Shown here in pieces: positions 46,492 to 54,019 of a stretch of DNA of 64,000 nucleotides. Location of the stretch: positions 1-64,000 of the forward strand of contig JBEKAA010000004.1 of NCBI GenBank assembly GCA_050018455.1, given 5' to 3'. The stretch's first letter is position 1. Every line of letters starts with the position of its first letter. Position numbers and translations under genes: made by a program. This stretch comes from RBG-13-68-16 sp050018455 (GTDB lineage: Bacteria; Acidobacteriota; Thermoanaerobaculia; Thermoanaerobaculales; Thermoanaerobaculaceae). Under the pieces are notes generated by a model. That model worked only from the letters and a program-made list of their open reading frames with translations, was not told where the DNA came from and ran no database searches.

Positions 46492-47028
46492 GTGCACAGC
46501 CCGGCGCCAGCGAAATGCTCACGTCGCGACCCCGGCGATGTCCGACCGCCCGTCGCCCGCCACCACGATGCCTGCCTCCCCGCGCAGTCACCCGGCCGGC
46601 CTCTAGGGCTTTTTCTCGAAGGAGGCCTGGGAGCGCTTCAGCTACCTCTGCCCCAAGCCCTTCCGGCCTTGGGGGGTCAGACCGGGTGCTCACGGGGGTG
46701 CCACCGGAGTGGGGTGGCCTGATCGTGGTCGTTGCGTGCGTGGTGCGCCGGTGGCCTGCACCGTACGGGCGGCCCCGCCGCTGATGCGCCTGGTGGTTGC
46801 AGGAACGCGGCAGGATGCCCCAGGATCGGCGAGCGGCACCCCGTCGCATTCCTATAGCCCTGCCCAATTCGAGGGGACGGCCCGAGGGGACGTGTGCCTA
46901 TCCGATCGCAGCCGTCGCGGAGTGGCGAAAGCCTTCCTGCCTGGTACCCGACCGGTACCCGGCACGAGTATGGAATGATCTGACTCGCCGTGGAAATTCC
47001 GAACCCATTGGAGGACAAGGCTTTGAAT
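46492..47028. other. Intergenic stretch downstream of tRNA-Asn, no gene seen
   Basis: About 540 bp contain no frame I can support on either strand. A stem of CCCCAAG (46651-46657) and CTTGGGG (46668-46674) lacks a T-tract. GGTACCCG occurs twice close together (about 46943-46962). No integrase, transposase or clear attachment-site duplication is visible. Confidence 0.4.
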
Positions 47029-47103
47029 TGGCTCCGCAGGAGGGGCTTGAACCCCCAACCCTCCGGTTAACAGCCGGATGCTCTACCATTGAGCTACTGC
47101 GGA
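47029..47103 (-). tRNA. tRNA-Asn (anticodon GTT), CCA encoded
   Basis: On the minus strand the acceptor arm TCCGCAG (47103-47097) pairs with CTGCGGA (47039-47033), followed by discriminator G and an encoded CCA (47031-47029). The D-arm GCTC...GAGC, the anticodon stem CCGGC...GCCGG-like arms around TGTTAAC, and the T-loop GGTTCAAGC are all in place. The anticodon GTT reads AAC/AAU. Confidence 0.95.
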
Positions 47104-47162
47104 GCACCAACTCCGTCCCCGGGGCACGGGGTCAACCTTTCTACACTGCGAGCGTTCACCTG

Positions 47163-47930
47163 TCAATCGGCGGGCGTGCCTTGCGCCAGTAGCGTCCAGG
47201 TGATCCGGACGATCGGCGCCTGTTCCCATGCCGCGCGCAGGCTCGCATCGTCCGGGAACTCGCTGGAGGGAAGCTGCACTCCCTCGGTCGTGAGATCGAG
47301 GCGGCGTCCGACAAGCGGCCACGGGCGCAACCGGTACGTGCGCTCCGCCACCTTCCGCACCGAGAGCGGGGCCGAGCCTCCCCGGCGCGGCAAGCCCGGG
47401 AACAGCGCATCATCCTCGGTGCCGCGAGACAGGTACACCGCGAGCGCGTCGGCGAAACGCACCACCGCGCGGTTCACCTCGTCCGTTCCGGCGCCCAACG
47501 CCGCCCGGTAGCGCGAGTCGCTCGCCAGGTCGGAACGCAATTGCTCCCGCAACGCTTCCTGGCCGGCGAGGAAGTCGCGGTACCGTTCGCCGGTGCCCAT
47601 GGCGGCGAGACTCGAGACGTGGTGTGAGACCAGGTAGCGGGCGTAGCGCCCGCAGACGGCGGTGCGCTCGACCGAGGAGGCCCAGATCGCCTCGTGCTCG
47701 CCCTCGGGGATCGTGTCGAACGCGAGTGGGCGGCGTTCGGCGTCGAGGCGGGGAGCCTCCCGGCCGTCCCAGCCGGCGTCGTGGAGAAGGACCGCAGCGA
47801 GTACCTCGGGTCGCGGTGCCGGTCGCGGGGTGAGACGGTTACCCCAGTGCTCCGCGATCTGAAAGGCGAGGAAGGCGTGAGCGGACTGGAGAATCGCCAC
47901 GAAACCCTGAGGGCGGGGGTGCAGGATCAT
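47163..47930 (-). CDS. DUF3891 family protein
   Basis: This 255-residue protein resembles DUF3891: ILHPRPQGFVAILQSAHAFLAFQIAEHWGN at the N-terminus, EVLAAVLLHDAGWDGREAPRL, HEAIWASSVERTA and YLVSHHVSSLA, with several conserved histidines and aspartates reminiscent of metal-dependent HD-type helices. Biochemical function unknown. The ATG at 47930 has no ribosome binding site, but TACACT (47943-47938) ends exactly 7 nt upstream, the leaderless pattern. It follows the glycerate kinase gene after 40 bp on the same strand. Confidence 0.75.
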   Translation of the reverse strand: MILHPRPQGFVAILQSAHAFLAFQIAEHWGNRLTPRPAPRPEVLAAVLLHDAGWDGREAPRLDAERRPLAFDTIPEGEHEAIWASSVERTAVCGRYARYLVSHHVSSLAAMGTGERYRDFLAGQEALREQLRSDLASDSRYRAALGAGTDEVNRAVVRFADALAVYLSRGTEDDALFPGLPRRGGSAPLSVRKVAERTYRLRPWPLVGRRLDLTTEGVQLPSSEFPDDASLRAAWEQAPIVRITWTLLAQGTPAD

Positions 47931-47970
47931 CGCTACCAGTGTAGCGAAGAGTTCGTGCTGCGCCCGATCG

Positions 47971-49365
47971 TCACTGGCCTGGCCGTCCGCGGCGGGGGAA
48001 CGCACCTCCCGCCGCACCCGGGACGCGTTGGGCGAGCGAGCGGGTCGCCGGCAGGAACTCGGAAGGGGCACCGGCCGCGAGCACGAAGACCAGGTCGGCG
48101 ACGTTCGTCCCGGTCGGCCCGGTCACGATCGCCTCCGGGAGCCCGTCGAAGAAGCCCCATGCGTCGTTGACCGCGAGCGCTGCCGTCGCATCCCGACCGG
48201 AGGCGGCCGCCCGGAAGAGGGTCGCGCCATCCACCACGGCCCCGGCGGCGGGCGAAATGCCGTCCACCCCGTCGGTGCCGGCAGCGAGCAGGCAGCGCTC
48301 CGGGACGTCGGCCAGAGCGAGGGCCGCCGCGAGCGCAAGCTCCAGGTTGCGTCCGCCGCGGCCGCCGCCGCGAACGGTCACGGTCGTCTCGCCCGCGAGC
48401 AGAAGCGCCGTCCCCTCGCCCGGGGCGAGGCTCTCGGCCATCGCCGCGAGCACGGTGCCGACGGTGTGGGCCTCTCCGCGGAGCGCCCGGGTGAGCGTGC
48501 ATGCGCGCAGCCCCGCGGCCTGAGCGACCTGCGTGGCGGCGGCAAGCGCGTCGGCGCTCGACGCGAGCAGACGGAACTCCGCATTCTTCAGTCGCACGTC
48601 GCCGGGCTTGGGTGACTCGGGTGCCTCGCCGCGCGCGCCGGCCTCGAGACGTCGCACCGCGTTTCGGAACGAAGGAGCCACGCCGCTCCGAACGAGCACC
48701 CCGAGTGCGTCAATGAACGTCGAGGGGTCGGCCACGGTCGGACCGGAGGCGAGGACCGCCGGGTCGTCGCCGGGGACGTCCGAGAGGGCGAGCGTCAGGA
48801 TCTGCGCGGGACCGGCACACGCGAGACGGCCCCCGGTCGCCGCGAGCAGGTGCTTTCGCACGACGTTCAGCTCCTGGATCGGCACGCCCGCACCGAGAAG
48901 CGCCACGGTGAGGGAGGCGACCTCTTCGAGATCGATTCCAGGCAGGGGCTCACCCAGCAAGGCCGAGCTTCCGCCCGAAAGGAGCACGACGATGCCGTCC
49001 TCTGCGCCGGCGCCGGCGAACGTGGAGAGCAGCTCGCGCGCCGCCACAGCGCAGCGGCTGTCCGGGACCGGATGCGCGGCGAAGCGCGTGAAGGGGAGCA
49101 CGGACTCCGGAGTCGGAGAGCCTTCAGGTGTCAGGACGAAGACGGAGTCGGGGGCGCGCCGGCAACGGTGGAGGAACGCCGCCGCGAGGCCGGGAGCCGC
49201 CTTGCCGAGGGCGACGAGACGCAGCTTCCCGCGCGGGTTGAGGCAACAATCCGCGAACCGCACGCCGTCGGGTGTGAACTCGATTTTGCGGACCAGCGCG
49301 TCCGGCGTGACCGCCGCGACTGCGGCGGCGAACATCGAGCGGGCGAGTCGGGCGAGAGGTGTCAC
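47971..49365 (-). CDS. Glycerate 2-kinase (GckA/TtuD type, DUF4147)
   Basis: This 464-residue protein belongs to the glycerate kinase family of the GckA/MOFRL type, which phosphorylates D-glycerate to 2-phosphoglycerate. Motifs include LRLVALGKAAPGLAAAF, IVVLLSGGSSALLGEPLPGI, ELNVVRKHLLAATGGRLA, LSDVPGDDPAVLASGPTVADP and the C-terminal MOFRL part GRGGRNLELALAAALAL and AAGTDGVDGISPAAGAVVDG. The GTG at 49365 overlaps the stop of the YggX-like gene (GTGA) and gives the expected helical start (LARLARSMFAAAVAAVTPD). Confidence 0.9.
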   Translation of the reverse strand: MTPLARLARSMFAAAVAAVTPDALVRKIEFTPDGVRFADCCLNPRGKLRLVALGKAAPGLAAAFLHRCRRAPDSVFVLTPEGSPTPESVLPFTRFAAHPVPDSRCAVAARELLSTFAGAGAEDGIVVLLSGGSSALLGEPLPGIDLEEVASLTVALLGAGVPIQELNVVRKHLLAATGGRLACAGPAQILTLALSDVPGDDPAVLASGPTVADPSTFIDALGVLVRSGVAPSFRNAVRRLEAGARGEAPESPKPGDVRLKNAEFRLLASSADALAAATQVAQAAGLRACTLTRALRGEAHTVGTVLAAMAESLAPGEGTALLLAGETTVTVRGGGRGGRNLELALAAALALADVPERCLLAAGTDGVDGISPAAGAVVDGATLFRAAASGRDATAALAVNDAWGFFDGLPEAIVTGPTGTNVADLVFVLAAGAPSEFLPATRSLAQRVPGAAGGAFPRRGRPGQ

Positions 49366-49604
49366 TCCGGGTGGTCGGACGCGAGGTTCAAGAACGAGCG
49401 CATCTGCCCCTCGAGGACCTTGCGGGCCTCGGGGTCCATGAGGTTGAGGCGGTACTCGTTGATGAGCATCACCTGCGCGCGAAGCCACTCCTGCCAGCAC
49501 GCCTCGCAGGTGCTCTGCCGGATCTGGCCGCCCAGTGCGGTGGGGATCGGGGCCTGCGCCATGGCATCGGTGGTCTGGCCGCAGCGTTTGCAGGTGATGC
49601 TCAT
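49362..49604 (-). CDS. YggX-like Fe(2+)-trafficking protein
   Basis: This 80-residue protein matches the YggX pattern in its second half (WQEWLRAQVMLINEYRLNLMDPEARKVLEGQM, compare QTMLINEKKLNMMN in the enterobacterial protein). The first half differs: it carries two CxxC pairs (CKRCG and CEACW), absent from standard YggX, that could bind zinc or an iron-sulfur cluster. YggX proteins protect iron-sulfur enzymes from oxidative damage. GGAGG stands 4 nt before the ATG. It is translationally coupled to glycerate kinase. Confidence 0.75.
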   Translation of the reverse strand: MSITCKRCGQTTDAMAQAPIPTALGGQIRQSTCEACWQEWLRAQVMLINEYRLNLMDPEARKVLEGQMRSFLNLASDHPE

Positions 49605-49630
49605 GCGCCCTCCGACGTCTTCGCCGCGCG

Positions 49631-49637
49631 TAGAATA
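49631..49637. promoter_or_regulatory. Overlapping divergent -10 boxes (YggX-like / HAD genes)
   Basis: TAGAAT on the plus strand (49631-49636) and TATTCT on the minus strand (49637-49632) share all but one base. The predicted starts lie near 49643 and 49625 for the two divergent genes. Confidence 0.45.
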
Positions 49638-49669
49638 CCGCGTCGGACCGACGAGGGAGGCAACCTCGA

Positions 49670-50380
49670 GTGGCGCAGGGCGATTCCCCGCTGGCCGTGC
49701 TTTTCGATGTGGGCGGCACGCTGTTCGAGTGCCGCCCCGGCGCGCCCGCGGTATACGCTCGGGTGCTCTCGCGGCTGGGTGGTCCGGTGACGGCGGAGGA
49801 GGTCGGGCCGGTCTTTCAGCGCGTGTGGTCGGAGCTCACGCAGCTTCACCCGCGCGGGCTCGATCGCTACCACGCCTTCAAAGGAAACGAGTGGGATTGG
49901 TGGGGGGAGTTTGTGCGCCGCGTTCTCGTCGAGTTGGGACATTCGGCAACGTGGGAGCCGGCGCTCCGGGAGCTGATGGACGCGTTCGCGGATCCCGCGC
50001 TCTGGCACGTCTTCCCGGAGGTCGCGGAGGCGCTCGGGTGGTTGCGGGCCCGCTCACTCCGGCTCGCGGTCGTGTCGAACTGGGACTCCAGGCTCCCGGC
50101 GCTTCTCGACCGCCTGGAGCTCACGGGGTTCTTCGACGAGGTGCTGGTCTCCGCGCTTGAGGGGGTCGAGAAGCCGGGCACGGAGATCTTTCGCCGGGCC
50201 GCGGAGCGCCTCGGCGTCGATCCGGCACGCTGCATGCACGTCGGCGACTCGCCGCTCGACGACTACCGAGGTGCGGAAAGCGCCGGCATGCGCGCGGTGC
50301 TCGTGGACCGCGCCGGGATCTTCGGCAACGGGTACGTCCGGGTGGCGGACCTGCGGGGGTTGTATGACCTTCTCGACTGA
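49670..50380 (+). CDS. HAD-IA hydrolase, REG-2-like
   Basis: This 236-residue HAD-superfamily protein has motif I as LFDVGGTLFE (nucleophile D13). The second aspartate of the usual DxD is replaced by G15. LRLAVVSNWDSRLPALLDRLEL is motif II, VEKPGTEIFRRAAERLGV holds the motif III lysine, and CMHVGDSPLDDYRGAESAGM is motif IV. The HAWSNWD-like and REG-2/HDHD3-like subgroup shows the same loss of the general acid/base. A phosphatase substrate cannot be named. The GTG has GGGAGG upstream. Confidence 0.82.
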   Translation: MAQGDSPLAVLFDVGGTLFECRPGAPAVYARVLSRLGGPVTAEEVGPVFQRVWSELTQLHPRGLDRYHAFKGNEWDWWGEFVRRVLVELGHSATWEPALRELMDAFADPALWHVFPEVAEALGWLRARSLRLAVVSNWDSRLPALLDRLELTGFFDEVLVSALEGVEKPGTEIFRRAAERLGVDPARCMHVGDSPLDDYRGAESAGMRAVLVDRAGIFGNGYVRVADLRGLYDLLD

Positions 50381-50420
50381 CGGCACGCCGCGGCCCGCGC
50401 GTCGATGACCGGTCCGCTTT

Positions 50421-50732
50421 CTAACAGCTGTCGAGGGTCCAGTAGAAGTCTTCCCCGGTCGCGAGCTCGACGGTCCGCCGTTGAACGAGCCTGCCCGAGG
50501 AGTCGAGAGCCTCGAGGACGTGCCGTCCGGCTCCGATGTCGGAGAACGCCCGATCAGTGCCGGGCCGCACCGCCATCGCTTCGCGGCCATCGACATAAAT
50601 CGCCAGCGCGCACTGACTCTCGTTGAGGACGACGATGTCGCACTCGGAATCGAACGCGCGCTGGTCGCAACCCGAGAGAACAGCCGCCACGAAGGCGAGA
50701 GACGCGAGCGCGCGGCGGGGGGACGGCTGCAT
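50421..50732 (-). CDS. Small lipoprotein, unknown function
   Basis: This 103-residue protein has a lipoprotein signal peptide ending LSGC (C22). The mature domain (NESQCALAIYVDGREAMAVRPGTDRAFSDI) looks like a small beta-sandwich with a C-terminal cysteine. Three further cysteines may form disulfides. TACCAT stands 8 nt before the ATG and no ribosome binding site is present, so it may be leaderless. No family recognised. Confidence 0.65.
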   Translation of the reverse strand: MQPSPRRALASLAFVAAVLSGCDQRAFDSECDIVVLNESQCALAIYVDGREAMAVRPGTDRAFSDIGAGRHVLEALDSSGRLVQRRTVELATGEDFYWTLDSC

Positions 50733-50756
50733 GCGAAGCGATGGTAGCGTCCACGG

Positions 50757-50785
50757 TTGACGGGGACAACCGTTCTCTCTACCCT
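50757..50785 (+). promoter_or_regulatory. Promoter of the exporter operon, with an inverted repeat over the -35
   Basis: TTGACG (50757-50762) and TACCCT (50780-50785) are separated by 17 bp. CGGTTG (50754-50759) and CAACCG (50767-50772) form a 6-7-6 inverted repeat that covers the -35 box, a common repressor-operator layout. Confidence 0.5.
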
Positions 50786-50844
50786 CGGGCTACGCCCCGG
50801 TGTGCGGGCAGTGCGCTCGCGGACGTGGCGATGAGAGGAGTCCG

Positions 50845-51972
50845 ATGATGCGGCGTGCCGCCGCGCTGGCGCTTCTGGTCGCCGCCAGCGGCTGCAATCC
50901 AGCGCTACGGATAGGGGTGGTGCTCCCGGAGCGAGGTGCCGCCGAGGTCTACGGCGCCTCGGTCAAGAGCGGGGTCAAGCTCGCGTTCGACGATGCGCTT
51001 GCGGCAGGGACGGCACCGCCGGGGCTCGAGGTCGTCTATCGCGACTCGGGATCCGACCCGACGCGAGCGGCGGGCGCGGCCGAGGCGCTCTTCGAGAGTG
51101 GCGCGCTGGTCGTCATCGGCGGCGTAACTTCCGCCGAGGCCAAGGCTCTCATCCCGGTCGCCGACCGAGCCGAACTCGTGCTCCTCTCGCCCTCGGCCTC
51201 GGCCCCGGACCTCGCACGCCGGTCGCGGTTCTTCTTCAGGGTGTACCCGTCCGACGAGCTCGAGGGCGTCAAGGCCGCAGATTTCCTGGTGCTCGTTCGT
51301 GACGCGCGAACCGTGCTGGTGCTGCAGGAGGACAACGACTACACGCGCGGCTTGTTGCCGATTTTCGTGAGGGAGCTCGGCAGCCGTGGCGGCCGGGTCG
51401 CCGGGTCGATCCGCCTCGACGAAGGCGGCTGGCAGGCGCAAGTGCGCGACGTGCTGGCCAAGCATGCACCTGACGGCGTCTACGTCTGCGGGTACGGCGA
51501 GGCCATCCTGGGAGCGCTCCGTCTTCTTCGCAGCGTCGGCTTCCGGGGCACGATCTGCACGACCTCGGCGTTCTCCGCTGGCTCGGTCCTGGCACGGGCG
51601 GGGACGCTCGCCGAGGGTGTGTTCTTCCCGCTCGCGAGTCTCGACACGGCCTCGCACAGCGAGCCGGTTCGCTCGTTCGTCAAGCGGTACGAGGCTTCGT
51701 ACAATCTTCTCCCGGACATCTACGCCGCGCACGGGTACGACGCCGCCCTGGCTGTCCTCGCCGCGGTCAAAGGCCTCGAACAGCGTTCGGGGGCGTCTGT
51801 TGCGGGGCGCCTGCGCACGCTGCCGGGGGTGGCGGGCGTGATGGGGCCGCTCGACTTCGACGAGGACGGCAACATCAGACACGCGCTGCGGAACCACTGG
51901 ATCCACAACGGCAAGGTGGAGGACTTCGAATCGTTCTCGGCGAGGGAGCATCAAAGCGGGGGCGGCGCGTGA
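50845..51972 (+). CDS. LivJ-like ABC substrate-binding lipoprotein
   Basis: This 375-residue protein is a type I periplasmic binding protein of the branched-chain amino acid group. It has a lipoprotein signal ending AASGC (C17), then IGVVLPERGAAEVYGASVKSGVKLAFDDAL, VVIGGVTSAEAKALIPVADRAELVLLSPSASAPDL and VLVLQEDNDYTRGLLPIFVREL. GAGGAG lies 4 nt before the ATG. Unusually it is not followed by LivHMGF-type genes; its stop overlaps the start of a polysaccharide-export permease gene. It may sense or bind a small ligand linked to surface-glycan export. Confidence 0.85.
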   Translation: MMRRAAALALLVAASGCNPALRIGVVLPERGAAEVYGASVKSGVKLAFDDALAAGTAPPGLEVVYRDSGSDPTRAAGAAEALFESGALVVIGGVTSAEAKALIPVADRAELVLLSPSASAPDLARRSRFFFRVYPSDELEGVKAADFLVLVRDARTVLVLQEDNDYTRGLLPIFVRELGSRGGRVAGSIRLDEGGWQAQVRDVLAKHAPDGVYVCGYGEAILGALRLLRSVGFRGTICTTSAFSAGSVLARAGTLAEGVFFPLASLDTASHSEPVRSFVKRYEASYNLLPDIYAAHGYDAALAVLAAVKGLEQRSGASVAGRLRTLPGVAGVMGPLDFDEDGNIRHALRNHWIHNGKVEDFESFSAREHQSGGGA

Positions 51973-52787
51973 AGAGCGGGTCACCGAAGGCAGGAGTCCT
52001 GTCGTCGCTCTATCGCAACCGCGGCCTGGTCACGGTGCTCGTGGCGCGCGACCTCAAAGCCAGGTACCGCGGGACGTTCCTCGGGTACATCTGGTCGCTC
52101 CTCAACCCGCTGCTGTTGCTTGCGGTCTACACGGTCGTCTTCACCTGGGTGATCCCCGCGCGGGTCACCAGCGAGGTGCCCTTTCCCTTGTTCCTCTTTG
52201 CAGGCTTGCTGCCGTGGGGGTTCGTCTCGGGGGTGCTGCTGGACGCGGCGATCGTTCTGGGGGACAACGGCCCGCTGCTCCGGAAGGTCGTGTGCCCGCC
52301 GGAAGTTTTTCCCGCGGTGACGGTCTTCTCTCATCTGGTCCACCACCTGCTGGCCCTGCCGATACTGCTGGTGGCGATCGCGGTCGCGGCGGGAAACGGG
52401 CTGGTGCGCTTCCCCTGGACGGTGGTGCTGCTGCCGATCGTGCTGCTCATCTGGCTGCTGGCGGTGGGCGGCCTCGCGCTCGCGGTGGCGGCGCTCGCAG
52501 TGCACTTCCGGGACCTCAAGGACCTGCTCCACAACCTCCTGAACATCTTCTTTTTCGCCACGCCGATCATCTACCCGCTCGAGATGATCCGCGTGCCCGT
52601 CCTCAAGAGGCTGATCCAGGCGAACCCTGCGACGCCCCTCATCCAGCTCTACCGGGACGTCGTGCTGCTCGGCAGGCTCCCATCGCTTGCGGCCTGGGGC
52701 TGGGCGGCCGGCGTGGCAGCCGTTTTCTGGCTTCTGGGAAGTTGGATCTTCTCCCGCCTGCGCGAGACGATCGCGGAGACGGTGTGA
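51969..52787 (+). CDS. wzm: ABC-2 type polysaccharide/O-antigen export permease (Wzm-like)
   Basis: This 272-residue protein is an inner-membrane permease with about six transmembrane helices. It has the typical N-terminus LVTVLVARDLKARYRGTFLGYIWSLLNPLL, FPLFLFAGLLPWGF, and ALAVHFRDLKDLLHNLLNIFFFATPIIYPLEMI near the C-terminus. It exports undecaprenyl-linked glycan with the next gene's ATPase. GTGA overlaps join it to both neighbours. Confidence 0.92.
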   Translation: MKSGSPKAGVLSSLYRNRGLVTVLVARDLKARYRGTFLGYIWSLLNPLLLLAVYTVVFTWVIPARVTSEVPFPLFLFAGLLPWGFVSGVLLDAAIVLGDNGPLLRKVVCPPEVFPAVTVFSHLVHHLLALPILLVAIAVAAGNGLVRFPWTVVLLPIVLLIWLLAVGGLALAVAALAVHFRDLKDLLHNLLNIFFFATPIIYPLEMIRVPVLKRLIQANPATPLIQLYRDVVLLGRLPSLAAWGWAAGVAAVFWLLGSWIFSRLRETIAETV

Positions 52788-54019
52788 GCGCCCCGGCCGT
52801 CCGGCTCGCGGGCGTTTCGAAGCGGTACCCGCCGCTGACGCGCCGGGGGAAACTGCACTCGCTCAAGGGTGCGCTCCTGCACGGGGATCTCTGGCGGGTC
52901 AACGAGGAGCACAACGGTTTCCTGGCCCTCTCGGACGTCGACCTCGAGATCGCTCCGGGCGAGACGTTCGCGGTGATCGGACCGAACGGATCGGGAAAGT
53001 CCACGCTGCTCAAGCTAGTGGCCGGGATCCTGCAACCCACTTCGGGCAGCGTCGAGGTCGAGGGTCGTGTGACTGCGCTCATCGAGCTGGGGGCGGGGTT
53101 CCACCCGGAGATCTCGGGCCGGGACAACGCCATCGTCAACGGCATGATGCTGGGTCTCTCGCGCTCCGAGGTGATGGATCGCCTCGACGAGATCGTCGAG
53201 TTCTCGGGAATCGGCCCGTTCATCGATCAGCCCGTCAAGACGTACTCCTCGGGGATGTACGTGAGGCTTGGTTTTGCGGTGGCCGTGACCGTTGAGCCCA
53301 ACGTGCTCGTCGTCGACGAGATCCTCGCCGTGGGCGACGAGGCGTTCGCGCACAAGTGCCTCGACCGGATCGCGAAGCTGCAGCGGCGCGGCACCGCGAT
53401 CCTCCTCGTGAGCCACGACCTCGGCCTCGTCGAGCAGCTCGCGCAGCGTGCCCTCTACCTAAAGGGCGGCGCTCCTGTCCTGACGGGACCGGCCGGCGCC
53501 GCCGTGGCGCGCTACCGCTCGGACGTCGCGAGCGACGAGGCGGGCAGCGAATCCGCGGCAGGCAGCTCGCGGCGGTGGGGAAACGGTGCGGTGACCCTGG
53601 ACCAGGTGGATCTGGTGGACGGCGGCGGCAGGCCGATCCGGCTGCTGATGAGCGGCGAGGCCGCCGGGATCCGGGCGGCCTACACCGTCCGCATGCCGCA
53701 GGACGACTTCGTCTTCGGGATTGCGATCCACCGCGAAGACGGCTCTTACGTGTTCGGCACGAACACCGATCTCGACGGTTGGAAACCCGAGCGCCTTGCG
53801 GGCCGCGGCCAGATCACGCTGGAGTTTCCTCGCCTGGAACTGGGGCCGGGCCGCTACCTCGTGGACGTGGCGGTCCACGCGAAAGGCGGGCTCGCCTACG
53901 ACTACGCGTGCGAGATCGCGTCGTTCACGGTCACTGCGCCGGTCGGCTGGCCCGGTTGCTACGCTCCCCGCCACGGCTGGAACCCGCGCGGTCCCGCGAT
54001 GACCCCCCCCTCCGAATGA
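52784..54019 (+). CDS. wzt: ABC-2 type polysaccharide export ATPase with Wzt C-terminal domain
   Basis: This 411-residue protein has an ABC domain with Walker A GPNGSGKST (66-74), the signature region YSSGMYVRLGFAVA and Walker B VLVVDEILAVGD. Its C-terminal carbohydrate-binding Wzt_C domain (about 265-395, QDDFVFGIAIHREDGSYVFGTN) recognises the glycan's terminal modification in O-antigen systems. The GTG at 52784 overlaps the permease stop. The last 89 bp overlap the 3' end of the convergent YfhO-like gene. Confidence 0.92.
   Translation: MSAPAVRLAGVSKRYPPLTRRGKLHSLKGALLHGDLWRVNEEHNGFLALSDVDLEIAPGETFAVIGPNGSGKSTLLKLVAGILQPTSGSVEVEGRVTALIELGAGFHPEISGRDNAIVNGMMLGLSRSEVMDRLDEIVEFSGIGPFIDQPVKTYSSGMYVRLGFAVAVTVEPNVLVVDEILAVGDEAFAHKCLDRIAKLQRRGTAILLVSHDLGLVEQLAQRALYLKGGAPVLTGPAGAAVARYRSDVASDEAGSESAAGSSRRWGNGAVTLDQVDLVDGGGRPIRLLMSGEAAGIRAAYTVRMPQDDFVFGIAIHREDGSYVFGTNTDLDGWKPERLAGRGQITLEFPRLELGPGRYLVDVAVHAKGGLAYDYACEIASFTVTAPVGWPGCYAPRHGWNPRGPAMTPPSE

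Noticed and set aside
46940..47103. tRNA-Asn as an integration site of a mobile island
   Set aside because: No duplicated tRNA 3' end, integrase or composition jump was seen; the doubled GGTACCCG is too short.
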